NCBI RefSeq assembly: GCF_025465995.1
Contig: NZ_JANLNY010000028.1
Location: 310,001-374,000 of the forward strand
Direction of reading: 5' to 3'
DNA: 64,000 bases
DNA from: Pseudomonas sp. 5P_3.1_Bac2
Lineage (GTDB): Bacteria > Pseudomonadota > Gammaproteobacteria > Pseudomonadales > Pseudomonadaceae
Below are positions 42,327-50,507 of the stretch, in pieces. The stretch's first letter is position 1, and every line of letters begins with the position of its first letter. A model generated the notes under the pieces. It was not told where the DNA came from and made no database searches. It saw only the letters and a program-made list of their open reading frames with translations. Made by a program: the position numbers and the translations under genes.

Positions 42327-43277
42327 CTAGCGGATTTGCGATGGCGGGTAGCCGAACTGGCGTTTAAAGGCGCTGCTAAAGCTGCTGACGTGCTCATAGC
42401 CGGCCAGGCTGGCGGCGTCTTCCACACTCATGTGCTGCTGGCGCAAGGCTTGGTAAGCCTGCTGCAAACGCACCTGACGCAGGTAGGCGGCGATGGTGCT
42501 GCCGTGGCGTTGGCGGAAGGCGTTTTGCAAATCCACCGGGTTGCTGCCCAAGCGCTTGGCCATCTCGGCGATGCTCAGCTGGTTAGCCTCGCCGCTGTCG
42601 AGCCAGTCTTTTAAGCGCACCAGACACTGTTGCAGATGTTGGCTTAAGCGTTTGCCGCCACTGGGCTGCTCAACGCTTTGCAGAATCTCGCTGGCCAGAT
42701 CCAGGGCGAAGCTTTCGCGCTGCATCTGCTGGATCAAACCATTGCCCTGGGCCTGACTCAGCAGCGCCTGGGCGCGTTGGACGATGACCGGAGAGGGTTG
42801 CCAGGGCAGGTGATCCAGATGCGCCAGGCTGAACTGGGCAAAGCGACTGGCGCATTGCGGGCTGCTGTGGATGAACTGCGCCAGCCACTCACGGCTAAAG
42901 CTCAGGCTGACCTTGCGCTCTTCGCGGCCACGCTGCCAGCAGCGGCTAAACACGGCGCCGTCGGTGAGATTAAGCAACATGGCGCGTTGCTGCGGCTTGC
43001 GCGCATCCAACTGCCAACGCTGCTGGCCGAGGTTGAGCTCGGTTTGCCCATGCAGCAAAAAGCTCGCGGTAATCCCCGGCAGCAGCAGGTTCTGGCTGTG
43101 GTTATCGAGCAGATCCTGGCTTTGGCTCAGGTACAGCACCAGCCCGCTTTGCAGCACCTGCACCTGCTGCGTCCCGAGCAGCACGCTGTGCTCATCGGCC
43201 ACAGGCTGGGCAAAGCGCACCTCACCGCCTAAGGCGCTGGCGGCGGCACGCAGTTGTCCGCTGGTGAATGCTTGCAT
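42327..43277 (-). CDS. PchR-like AraC-family regulator
   Basis: 316 residues. The N-terminal ligand-binding part (ITASFLLHGQTELNLGQQRWQLDARK) resembles siderophore-sensing AraC regulators such as PchR. Two C-terminal helix-turn-helix motifs follow (LSIAEMAKRLGSNPVDLQNAFRQRHG and LAGYEHVSSFSSAFKRQFGYPPSQ). It stops 7 bp from the end of the channel gene on the other strand and diverges from the siderophore-uptake genes, which it probably activates when the ferric siderophore is present. Confidence 0.9.
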   Translation of the reverse strand: MQAFTSGQLRAAASALGGEVRFAQPVADEHSVLLGTQQVQVLQSGLVLYLSQSQDLLDNHSQNLLLPGITASFLLHGQTELNLGQQRWQLDARKPQQRAMLLNLTDGAVFSRCWQRGREERKVSLSFSREWLAQFIHSSPQCASRFAQFSLAHLDHLPWQPSPVIVQRAQALLSQAQGNGLIQQMQRESFALDLASEILQSVEQPSGGKRLSQHLQQCLVRLKDWLDSGEANQLSIAEMAKRLGSNPVDLQNAFRQRHGSTIAAYLRQVRLQQAYQALRQQHMSVEDAASLAGYEHVSSFSSAFKRQFGYPPSQIR

Positions 43278-43343
43278 GGCAGGTCCTGAAAAATTTCGTC
43301 GCGGCTAAGTTTTGCTTGTTTTCGCCTAAGCGGGCAACAGTAT

Positions 43344-43358
43344 TCAGAATTATTCTCA
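43344..43358. promoter_or_regulatory. Candidate Fur box
   Basis: TCAGAAT-T-ATTCTCA matches the 7-1-7 Fur core TGATAAT-N-ATTATCA at 11 of 14 positions. It lies between the divergent regulator and siderophore-uptake genes, where iron control would be expected. Confidence 0.65.
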
Positions 43359-43408
43359 TGTAGACAATTGGTACTGGCATTCTAGCTGCCGGACACAACT
43401 GGTTATTT

Positions 43409-43819
43409 ATGGCTATTCAGGAATCGAGCATGGGGTTGCAGCTTAACCAGGCCGCGTTGGTCGAGGCGGTGTTTCACGGCTTTGTCAGCGCTGCGGAAAT
43501 CCGCCAGTGGCTGGCGCAGATCGACGCCTTGCTGGCGCGCCAGGAAGACTTCTATTTCATCGCCAGCACCCGCGAGCACAGCGACTTCGCCGAGGATTAC
43601 CGGGCCATTCAGGCGGTTTGGTACAAGCAGTACAAGAACGCCTTTCGCCAGTATTGCCGGGGCATCGTGCGCATCGCCCACGATCCGGCCGAGCAAGCGC
43701 GCCTCGATACCCCAGCCCTGCACGCGGCCTGGGGCGTGCCCTATGCGGTGACCCTGGAGCGCAGCGCCGCCTACCAGTGGGTGATGCAGCAGATGCTGGT
43801 GCAACATGCAGCCGCGTAG
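43409..43819 (+). CDS. Small protein of a siderophore-uptake operon
   Basis: A 136-residue cytosolic protein with no signal peptide or membrane segment. Recognisable patterns are IRQWLAQIDALLARQEDFYFI, HSDFAEDYRAIQAVWYKQYK and YQWVMQQMLVQ. It overlaps the MFS gene by 14 bp and comes first in the iron-uptake operon. It may help release iron or regulate uptake, but no domain of known function is recognised. Confidence 0.7.
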   Translation: MAIQESSMGLQLNQAALVEAVFHGFVSAAEIRQWLAQIDALLARQEDFYFIASTREHSDFAEDYRAIQAVWYKQYKNAFRQYCRGIVRIAHDPAEQARLDTPALHAAWGVPYAVTLERSAAYQWVMQQMLVQHAAA

Positions 43820-45050
43820 TGCGGGGGCCACCCCGGGGCGCCTGGAGCTGACGGTGATCGTTACGCTGTACCTGGCCCATGCGCTGCCGTTGTATTTCTT
43901 TACCGTGGCGCTGCCGGCGATTCTGCGCAGCCAGGGCGTCGACCTGCGTTGGATCGGCATGCTGTCGCTGCTGTACATCCCTTGGGCGTTCAAGTTTCTG
44001 TGGGCGCCGCTGATTGATCGCTATCACGTTAAACACCTCGGCCGGCGCAAAACCTGGCTGCTGCTGACTCAGTTGGCGCTGGTCGGCGGCGTGCTGCTGT
44101 TGGCTTTAAGCGGCTTCGAGCAGGGTTTGTGGGTGTTTATCGCCATCAGCCTGTGGATCTCCACATGGGCGGCGACCCAGGACATCGCCATCGACGGCTA
44201 CACCGTTGAGTCGCTGGCGCCCAGCGCTTACCGCCTGGGCAGCATGGCGCAGAGCATTGGCGTGGGCCTGGGCAGCATGGTGGGTGGTGCCGGCGTGCTG
44301 TGGCTGTATCAGCGTTATGGCTGGCAACCGGCGCTGCTTTGTCTGGCCCTGCTGACGGCGCTGCCGATGTTGGCCATCCGCGCCGTGCAGGAGGGCGCCC
44401 GGACTCACGATGAGCGGCAGCGGCCAAGCGTTGTGAGCAGTTTTAAGCGCCCGGAGATGCTCTGGGCCTTTGTCCTGATCGTGGTGTATCGGCTGGTGGA
44501 AGCGCCGGCCATGGCCATGCTCAGCCCGCTGCTGATTGACCAGCAGTGGAGCCTGAGTCAGATCGGCGTGCTGCTCTCGGTGCTCGGTGCCTTGGTCGGT
44601 CTGTTGGCGGCTGTAGGCGCGGCGCGGGTGCTCAAACATCGCCCTGCCGAGCGCCTGTTGCTGCAGGCCGGCTGGCTGCGCACAGGGCTTTATTTATTGA
44701 TTGCTTTGGTGCTCAGCGCAGGCGTGAGTTACGCCGCCTCGCCATGGTTTGGGCTGTTGGTGCTGGCGCTGCTCGCCGTGCGGTATCTGGCCATGACCAG
44801 CCTGTACGCCTTGTTTATGCGCCTGTGCAGCCCGCAACAGGCCGGCACCGACTTCACCTTGCTGGTGTGCTTTGAGCTGTTGGTTTACTTCCTCGGCGGT
44901 GCGCTGTCCGGGGTGTTGGCCAAGGGTTTGGGCTACGCCTGGTTCTATTGGTTGCTGGCGGGCGTGTCGATCGTGAGCGTGCTGCTGAGCCAACTGATTA
45001 TCAAAAAAATCTGCCACTACACACTTGATTCCAATAGGGGAGCGCTATGA
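43806..45050 (+). CDS. RhtX/FptX-type siderophore MFS importer
   Basis: 414 residues with about 12 membrane helices. The first (VTLYLAHALPLYFFTVALPAIL), the loop DLRWIGMLSLLYIPWAFKFLWAPLIDRY and STWAATQDIAIDGYTVE match the single-component importers RhtX (rhizobactin 1021) and FptX (pyochelin). They move ferric siderophore across the inner membrane without an ABC system. The stop overlaps the receptor start (ATGA at 45047). Confidence 0.88.
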   Translation: MQPRSAGATPGRLELTVIVTLYLAHALPLYFFTVALPAILRSQGVDLRWIGMLSLLYIPWAFKFLWAPLIDRYHVKHLGRRKTWLLLTQLALVGGVLLLALSGFEQGLWVFIAISLWISTWAATQDIAIDGYTVESLAPSAYRLGSMAQSIGVGLGSMVGGAGVLWLYQRYGWQPALLCLALLTALPMLAIRAVQEGARTHDERQRPSVVSSFKRPEMLWAFVLIVVYRLVEAPAMAMLSPLLIDQQWSLSQIGVLLSVLGALVGLLAAVGAARVLKHRPAERLLLQAGWLRTGLYLLIALVLSAGVSYAASPWFGLLVLALLAVRYLAMTSLYALFMRLCSPQQAGTDFTLLVCFELLVYFLGGALSGVLAKGLGYAWFYWLLAGVSIVSVLLSQLIIKKICHYTLDSNRGAL

Positions 45051-47317
45051 GCCTTTGGTCCGTGCGAAATGTTCCGTCCACCTTGCAGCTGTCGCTGCTG
45101 AGCCTGGCCATCAGCGCTCCGGTCTACGCCGCCGAGGCAGAGGATGCCAGCCAGCAACTGGCGCCGCTGCAGATCAGCGCCCGTAGCAGCAGCCAGAGCC
45201 TGGCCGAGATCGCCGGCACGGTGTACCGCATCGAGCGTGAGGACATCGTGAAGCAAAGCGCTCCCGGGCGCAGCACCGCTGACGTGCTCGGGCAACTGGT
45301 GCCGTCGTTGGCGCCCAGCTCCGGCACGACCAGTAACTACGGCATGACCATGCGTGGTCGCGCGGTGCTGGTGATGATCGACGGCGTGCCCATGACCGGC
45401 TCGCGCGACGGCTCACGTCAGCTCAACAGCATCACCCCGGCGATGATCGAGCGCGTCGAGGTGGTCTCTGGTTCCAGCAGCGTCTACGGCGCCGGCGCCA
45501 CCGGCGGCATTATCAATATCGTCACCCGTCAGGGCGATGGTTCGGCGTTGGGCTTTAGCTCTGAGGTTGGCGTGCGCAGCGCCGATCATCCTGAGCATGA
45601 CGCCATGGCCTATAACGCCACCCAGACCATGACCTTCAACCAGGGCGATGTCAGCGGTTTTGCCGGCATCAGCTATGTGAAGCAGGGCGAGATTCAGGAT
45701 GCCCACGGCAACCGCGTCGGCCCGGAAATCGCCCAAACTGATCGCCAGGACACGCGCAGCGTCGACTTCAATGGCCGGCTCAGCTGGCAGCTCGACGACA
45801 ACCAGAAGCTCAGCCTCGGCGCGCGTTTTTATGACGATAAACAAGACAGCGATTACGGCCCCGACTACGGTCCGGGCTTGGCGGCGTTGTTTACCCCGGC
45901 CACCTTCGAGCCCAGCCTGCAAGGGGTCAAGGGCCTTAACCTGAGCGCCCAGCCGCGCACCAAGCATTACGGCGCTAACGCCCAGTATCAGCACCAGGAC
46001 GTGTTCGGCGGCCAGCAACTGACCGTCGAGGCGTACACGCGCAAGGAGCAAGGGCGCTGGTTCCCCAGCGTGTCGGTGATCCCTCATGCGGCGTTGCCGG
46101 GGCGCTTTACCTACGCGGCCATGCAGTCCAACACCGATATCGACGTGTGGGGTGTGCGCACCGCCCTGCAGAAGGGCTTCAGCCTGGCTGGGCGTGATCT
46201 GACCCTGACCTACGGCGTGGACTACGAACGTGAGAACGACAGCCAGAGCGGCCAGTCCTATGCCATTCCCAGCTTTATCGCCAGTAATGGCTTGAACTAT
46301 GTGCCCGGCAACCAATACGCCATGGGCCCGGACGTGGAGATCAGCAACACCGGTTTCTACCTGCAAGGCGATTACCACCTCAGCGAGCGCCTGAGCCTGC
46401 AAGCCGGTATCCGCCACCAGATCATCAAGAATGATGTGTCGGCCTCGACGCCTTACACCGAGGCGATTACCGCCGACATCGTGCCGGGCTATCAGGCTCA
46501 GCGCATGGCCGGCGGCAACGTCAAACACAGCCAGAACCTGTACAACTTGGGCCTGCTCTATCAGCTCAGCGATGAGCATCAGCTGTTCGCCAACTTCTCC
46601 CAAGGCTTCAGCCTGCCGGACACCCAGCGCATGCTGCGCGACGTCGGCCCGAGCTTCGCCATTGATAGCGGCAACATCGAGCCGATCAAGGTGAATAACT
46701 ACGAGTTGGGCTGGCGCGTGATTGCCGAATCGGGCCTCACCGCCGGGGTTACGGCTTTCTACAACACCTCGGACAAAGTGGTGCAGTTCAACCGTGATTA
46801 CAGTGTTTCGGTGGCCGACACCGATGAGCGGATCTGGGGCGCCGAGGGCAATCTGCAACTGCCTTTGAGCGAGAGCTGGAGCGTCGGCGGTACCCTGGCG
46901 TACACCCGTGGCGAGTACAAGGATGCTGGCGGTTCCTGGCGCGAGCTGGACGCCTTCCGCGTGTCGCCGCTCAAAGCCACGCTGTACAGCGACTGGACCT
47001 TCCGGGATGACTACGGCGTGCGTCTGCAAGCACTGACCGTGGGCGGCACCCACCGCGCTTACGACGATGCCCAGCATGCCGAGGTCAGCTCGTCGATCCG
47101 CGCCACCCCCACGGCGAAGATCCAGGGCTACACCGTGCTTGATCTGATCGGCCATGCGCCGTTCTTGGGCGGCACCGCCAGCGCCGGCATCTACAACCTG
47201 GCCGACCGCGATTACAAAACGGTCTACAGCCAGCAAGCCGAGGCCACCTACGGCAAGCTCTCGAGCCTGCCAGCCCAGGGCCGCACCTTTGCCCTGAGCT
47301 ACGCCATCGACTACTAG
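45047..47317 (+). CDS. TonB-dependent siderophore receptor (IutA/RhtA-like)
   Basis: 756 residues. A signal peptide (ending in SAPVYA, about residue 27) precedes a plug domain (DVLGQLVPSLAPSSGTTSNYG, MRGRAVLVMIDGVPM, RVEVVSGSSSVYGAGATGG) and a 22-strand barrel ending in FALSYAIDY. The plug, NFSQGFSLPD and NNYELGWR segments are close to aerobactin/schizokinen/rhizobactin receptors. The pairing with an RhtX-like importer and no siderophore biosynthesis genes nearby suggests uptake of a hydroxamate-citrate xenosiderophore (inference). Confidence 0.92.
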   Translation: MSLWSVRNVPSTLQLSLLSLAISAPVYAAEAEDASQQLAPLQISARSSSQSLAEIAGTVYRIEREDIVKQSAPGRSTADVLGQLVPSLAPSSGTTSNYGMTMRGRAVLVMIDGVPMTGSRDGSRQLNSITPAMIERVEVVSGSSSVYGAGATGGIINIVTRQGDGSALGFSSEVGVRSADHPEHDAMAYNATQTMTFNQGDVSGFAGISYVKQGEIQDAHGNRVGPEIAQTDRQDTRSVDFNGRLSWQLDDNQKLSLGARFYDDKQDSDYGPDYGPGLAALFTPATFEPSLQGVKGLNLSAQPRTKHYGANAQYQHQDVFGGQQLTVEAYTRKEQGRWFPSVSVIPHAALPGRFTYAAMQSNTDIDVWGVRTALQKGFSLAGRDLTLTYGVDYERENDSQSGQSYAIPSFIASNGLNYVPGNQYAMGPDVEISNTGFYLQGDYHLSERLSLQAGIRHQIIKNDVSASTPYTEAITADIVPGYQAQRMAGGNVKHSQNLYNLGLLYQLSDEHQLFANFSQGFSLPDTQRMLRDVGPSFAIDSGNIEPIKVNNYELGWRVIAESGLTAGVTAFYNTSDKVVQFNRDYSVSVADTDERIWGAEGNLQLPLSESWSVGGTLAYTRGEYKDAGGSWRELDAFRVSPLKATLYSDWTFRDDYGVRLQALTVGGTHRAYDDAQHAEVSSSIRATPTAKIQGYTVLDLIGHAPFLGGTASAGIYNLADRDYKTVYSQQAEATYGKLSSLPAQGRTFALSYAIDY

Positions 47318-47422
47318 GTTCTGTCGGCAGTGTGCCTGAGCCCGGCCTGGCCCTAGGTCCGCCGGGCTCGCCGCACGGTGCTGCCTGCGGTAGGCTTAGG
47401 GCCTTCGTGCAAGGAGGCGAGT

Positions 47423-47923
47423 ATGGTCATCACCACGTATTACCTGGAGATGCACAGCGCTGCGCAGATTCGCGGCAAGCCGTTGCCGGCTGAGCTGGAG
47501 GTGCGCGAGTGTGAACTCAAGCAGTATCAGTTCAACCGTTTTCTCTACCAGTGGGTCGGGGCGCCATGGCACTGGACCGACAACCTCAAGTGGAGCGATG
47601 GGCAGTGGCAGGCGCTGATTGAGCAGCCTAATCACCGCACGTGGGTGGCCTATGTGCAGGGCGGTATCGTCGGTTACTACGAGCTGCTGCGCCGCGATGA
47701 CGCCGTGGAAATTCTCTACTTCGGTTTGCTCGAGCGCTTTTGCGGCCAAGGCTGGGGCGGTGCCTTGCTGAGCCATGCGTTGCACGCCGCTTGGGCTTGG
47801 CCCGGCACCCAGCGGGTGTGGCTGCACACCTGCACGGTCGATCACCCCCATGCGTTGGCCAACTACCAAGCCCGTGGCTTGCAGCTGTACCGCCAAGTGG
47901 AGGGCGAGGAGCAGCTGGATTGA
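47423..47923 (+). CDS. GNAT-family N-acetyltransferase
   Basis: 166 residues from ATG 47423 after AAGGAGG. Acetyl-CoA-binding motif A is visible in LLERFCGQGWGGALLSHAL, and a following strand reads RVWLHTCTVDHPHALANYQARG, the usual GNAT ending. The acceptor is unknown. The gene is monocistronic. Confidence 0.9.
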   Translation: MVITTYYLEMHSAAQIRGKPLPAELEVRECELKQYQFNRFLYQWVGAPWHWTDNLKWSDGQWQALIEQPNHRTWVAYVQGGIVGYYELLRRDDAVEILYFGLLERFCGQGWGGALLSHALHAAWAWPGTQRVWLHTCTVDHPHALANYQARGLQLYRQVEGEEQLD

Positions 47924-48223
47924 AGATCCGATGCAACTGATTGGCTATCAAAGGGGTCACACCCCTGGATGGTGGGATTTACCCCCGGCTCATCCGGCCT
48001 TGCTGCCGGACTGATCGCCATGCCTGGCCGTGTTGACCAGCGCGCCAATTGCAGCCGTGCACCACGGCTGTCCAACCCGCCGAGGGCAGCTGCGGCTGCC
48101 GTCACTCAAGCCACCGCCGGCACAGGCCGCAGCGGGCTGCTAACCTGAGTTTTGACTCGGCGTTAACAGCCAGACAAACAGGCCGTCCGGCTTGCGTGGA
48201 AATTGCACAAGGAGAAAATCTAC
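47924..48223. other. Intergenic region before the BCCT transporter gene
   Basis: 300 bp with no gene recognised; it presumably holds the transporter promoter. Confidence 0.5.
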
Positions 48224-49885
48224 ATGGAGCCTAAGCACTCATCAGACCATCCCACGCCCACTGCGGCGCCGTCGCCTGATGGGATTCCCGCACCGACTGG
48301 GCAAGCCAACCTGATCGACACCGATTACGTGATTGGCCAGGACAACATCAAAGGCCAGTTCTCCATTTCGCTGGATATTCACGGCAAGGTATTCATCATT
48401 TCGGCGCTCACTGCGCTGCTGTTCGTGGTGCTGACGCTGGCCCTGCAAAACGAAGTGGAGCCGCTGTTCAGCGCCCTGCGCGACTGGATCACCCACCATA
48501 TGGCGTGGTTCTTTATCGGCGCCGGCAATATCTTCGTGCTGCTGTGTCTGGGCCTGATCGTCTCGCCCCTGGGCCGGGTGCGCATTGGCGGTAGCGCAGC
48601 CACTCCGGACTTCAACTACCTGAGCTGGTTCGCCATGCTGTTCGCCGCCGGCATGGGCATCGGTCTGATGTTCTATGGCGTGGCCGAGCCGGTGTCGCAT
48701 TACAGCGCCGCTTTAGGCGGCGTGACCATGGAAAACGGCGTGCGTACCGACTGGGCGCCCTTGGGCGGCGCGGCGGGTAATGTGCAGGAAGCGCAGCGCT
48801 TGGCCATGGCCGCGACCATCTTTCACTGGGGCCTGCATCCGTGGGCGATCTACGCCATCGTCGGCTTGTCGCTGGCGATCTTCTCTTACAACAAGGGTTT
48901 GCCCCTGGCGATTCGCTCGATTTTCTACCCGATTCTCGGCGAGCGGGTGTGGGGCTGGCCGGGGCATATCATCGATATCCTCGCGGTGTTTGCCACCCTG
49001 TTTGGCTTGGTCACTTCCTTAGGCATTGGCGCTGAACAAGCCGCCGCCGGTTTGCAGCAGCTGTTTGGGATTACGGCGGATAACACCACCAAGGTCATTC
49101 TGATCGTCGCCATCACCCTCGTCGCCTTAGGCTCGGTATTGTCCGGCCTGGACAAGGGCGTGCGTATTCTTTCGGAGATCAATATCGGCCTGGCCTTCCT
49201 GCTGCTGGCCTTCGTCATCCTCGCCGGGCCGACCTGGATGATCTTGAGCGGTACGCTGAAAAACCTGGGTGCGTACTTAAGTTATCTGCCGGCGCTGTCT
49301 AACCCGGTGGGGCGTGAGGATGCCAACTTCAGCCAAGGCTGGACGGCCTTTTACTGGGCCTGGTGGATTAGCTGGTCGCCGTTTGTGGGCATGTTTATCG
49401 CGCGGGTCAGCCGTGGCCGCAGCGTGCGTGAGTTCCTGGTCGCCGTGCTGCTGGTGCCGTCGCTGGTCTCGGTGTTGTGGATGAGCACCTTTGGTGGCAC
49501 GGCTTTCGAGCAAGTCGCCAGTGGCTTGCAAGGGGTGACGGATGCGGCACTGGAGCTGAAGCTGTTTGCCCTGCTGCATGAGTTACCGCTGACCGCGATC
49601 ACCTCGTTCGTCACCATCATCTTGGTGGTGATGTTCTTTATCACCTCGTCTGACTCCGGCTCTTTGGTGATCGACACCATCACCGCCGGCGGCAAGGTCA
49701 ACGCGCCGGTGGTGCAGCGGATCTTCTGGGCCAGCATCGAGGGGGTGATTGCCATTGCCTTGCTCATGGGCGGCGGCTTGGTGGCCTTGCAGGCCATGGC
49801 CGTGTCCACCGGCTTGCCCTTCACGTTGGTGCTGCTGGTGGGCTGCGTCGCCATCGTCAAAGGGTTGCTTAGCGAGCCGCGCTAA
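48224..49885 (+). CDS. BCCT-family transporter (betaine/choline/carnitine)
   Basis: 553 residues from ATG 48224, with AAGGAG 9 bp before it. About 12 membrane helices are seen. GMGIGLMFYGVAEPVSHY in helix 3 is the signature glycine stretch of BCCT carriers, and FYWAWWISWSPFVGMFIARVSRGRS is the conserved Trp-rich helix 8 segment. Without the long cytosolic tail of osmosensing BetT/OpuD proteins, it is more likely a nutrient importer. Substrate choice between choline, betaine and carnitine is not resolved. Confidence 0.9.
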   Translation: MEPKHSSDHPTPTAAPSPDGIPAPTGQANLIDTDYVIGQDNIKGQFSISLDIHGKVFIISALTALLFVVLTLALQNEVEPLFSALRDWITHHMAWFFIGAGNIFVLLCLGLIVSPLGRVRIGGSAATPDFNYLSWFAMLFAAGMGIGLMFYGVAEPVSHYSAALGGVTMENGVRTDWAPLGGAAGNVQEAQRLAMAATIFHWGLHPWAIYAIVGLSLAIFSYNKGLPLAIRSIFYPILGERVWGWPGHIIDILAVFATLFGLVTSLGIGAEQAAAGLQQLFGITADNTTKVILIVAITLVALGSVLSGLDKGVRILSEINIGLAFLLLAFVILAGPTWMILSGTLKNLGAYLSYLPALSNPVGREDANFSQGWTAFYWAWWISWSPFVGMFIARVSRGRSVREFLVAVLLVPSLVSVLWMSTFGGTAFEQVASGLQGVTDAALELKLFALLHELPLTAITSFVTIILVVMFFITSSDSGSLVIDTITAGGKVNAPVVQRIFWASIEGVIAIALLMGGGLVALQAMAVSTGLPFTLVLLVGCVAIVKGLLSEPR

Positions 49886-49892
49886 AGCCTGG

Positions 49893-49919
49893 CACCCGCG
49901 CGCTTGAGGGCGCGCGGGT
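49893..49919 (+). terminator. GC-rich hairpin after the BCCT gene
   Basis: CACCCGCGCG and the matching CGCGCGGGTG flank a short loop, about 8 bp beyond the stop, without a T run. Confidence 0.5.
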
Positions 49920-50016
49920 GGCCTAAAGTTTGTCCTAGGACAACTTCTGCTTATGCACGAGCGACTATGCTGTGAATAGCATTGGGCATAACGCCGTAGT
50001 CGCTAAGGGGAGTGCA

Positions 50017-50184
50017 ATGGACGAAATCAACACCATGCTGGCCGTACTGGTCGTCGGCTTTATCTTCTTGATGGTGGGCTTTAGTCGCCGTGAGCACGAA
50101 TGGGGGATCGCGGTGTTAGGGATAGGTGGCGTGATCATGCTCGGCACCATCGGCTATCGCATCTACTTAGGCTTACAGTTGTAA
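50017..50184 (+). CDS. Small membrane protein
   Basis: 55 residues from ATG 50017 (MDEINTMLAVLVVGFIFLMV) with AAGGGGAG upstream. Two hydrophobic segments (about 8-20 and 32-50) flank a charged turn (GFSRREHEWG). The product is probably an integral inner-membrane peptide. No family is recognised. Confidence 0.65.
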   Translation: MDEINTMLAVLVVGFIFLMVGFSRREHEWGIAVLGIGGVIMLGTIGYRIYLGLQL

Positions 50185-50507
50185 ATCAGCCGCGCGGCCT
50201 CGCGCGTCATCACTTCTGCCGGCGCCAGCCGCGCCACCTTGGCCGCAGCTGCGAGGGGATGTTTTCCTCGCGCTGTCCGGGCCCCGTCTGCACCACCCAT
50301 GCAATCGCCCATTACCCCCAGGTTTTCGTGCACAGGCTACTGCTGCCTGCGCTTAGTGGCGCGCTGGTATCGCTACCACATATCGATGAGCGCGCCATTC
50401 AGACGATCCAACGATTATTATGTCCGACAAATGGAATGCAATAAGGGTGTGTGGCAAGGCGCAGATTTCTGCCGTTGCATGCACAACCATAACAATGGGG
50501 ATAGTTG
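50185..50507. other. Intergenic region before the molybdenum hydroxylase operon
   Basis: 323 bp with no gene. It precedes the three-gene operon and should carry its promoter, but no motif stood out. Confidence 0.5.

Noticed and set aside
45413..47236. 607-codon open frame antisense to the TonB receptor gene
   Set aside because: It is a mirror of the high-GC receptor coding frame; no family features and no ribosome binding site.
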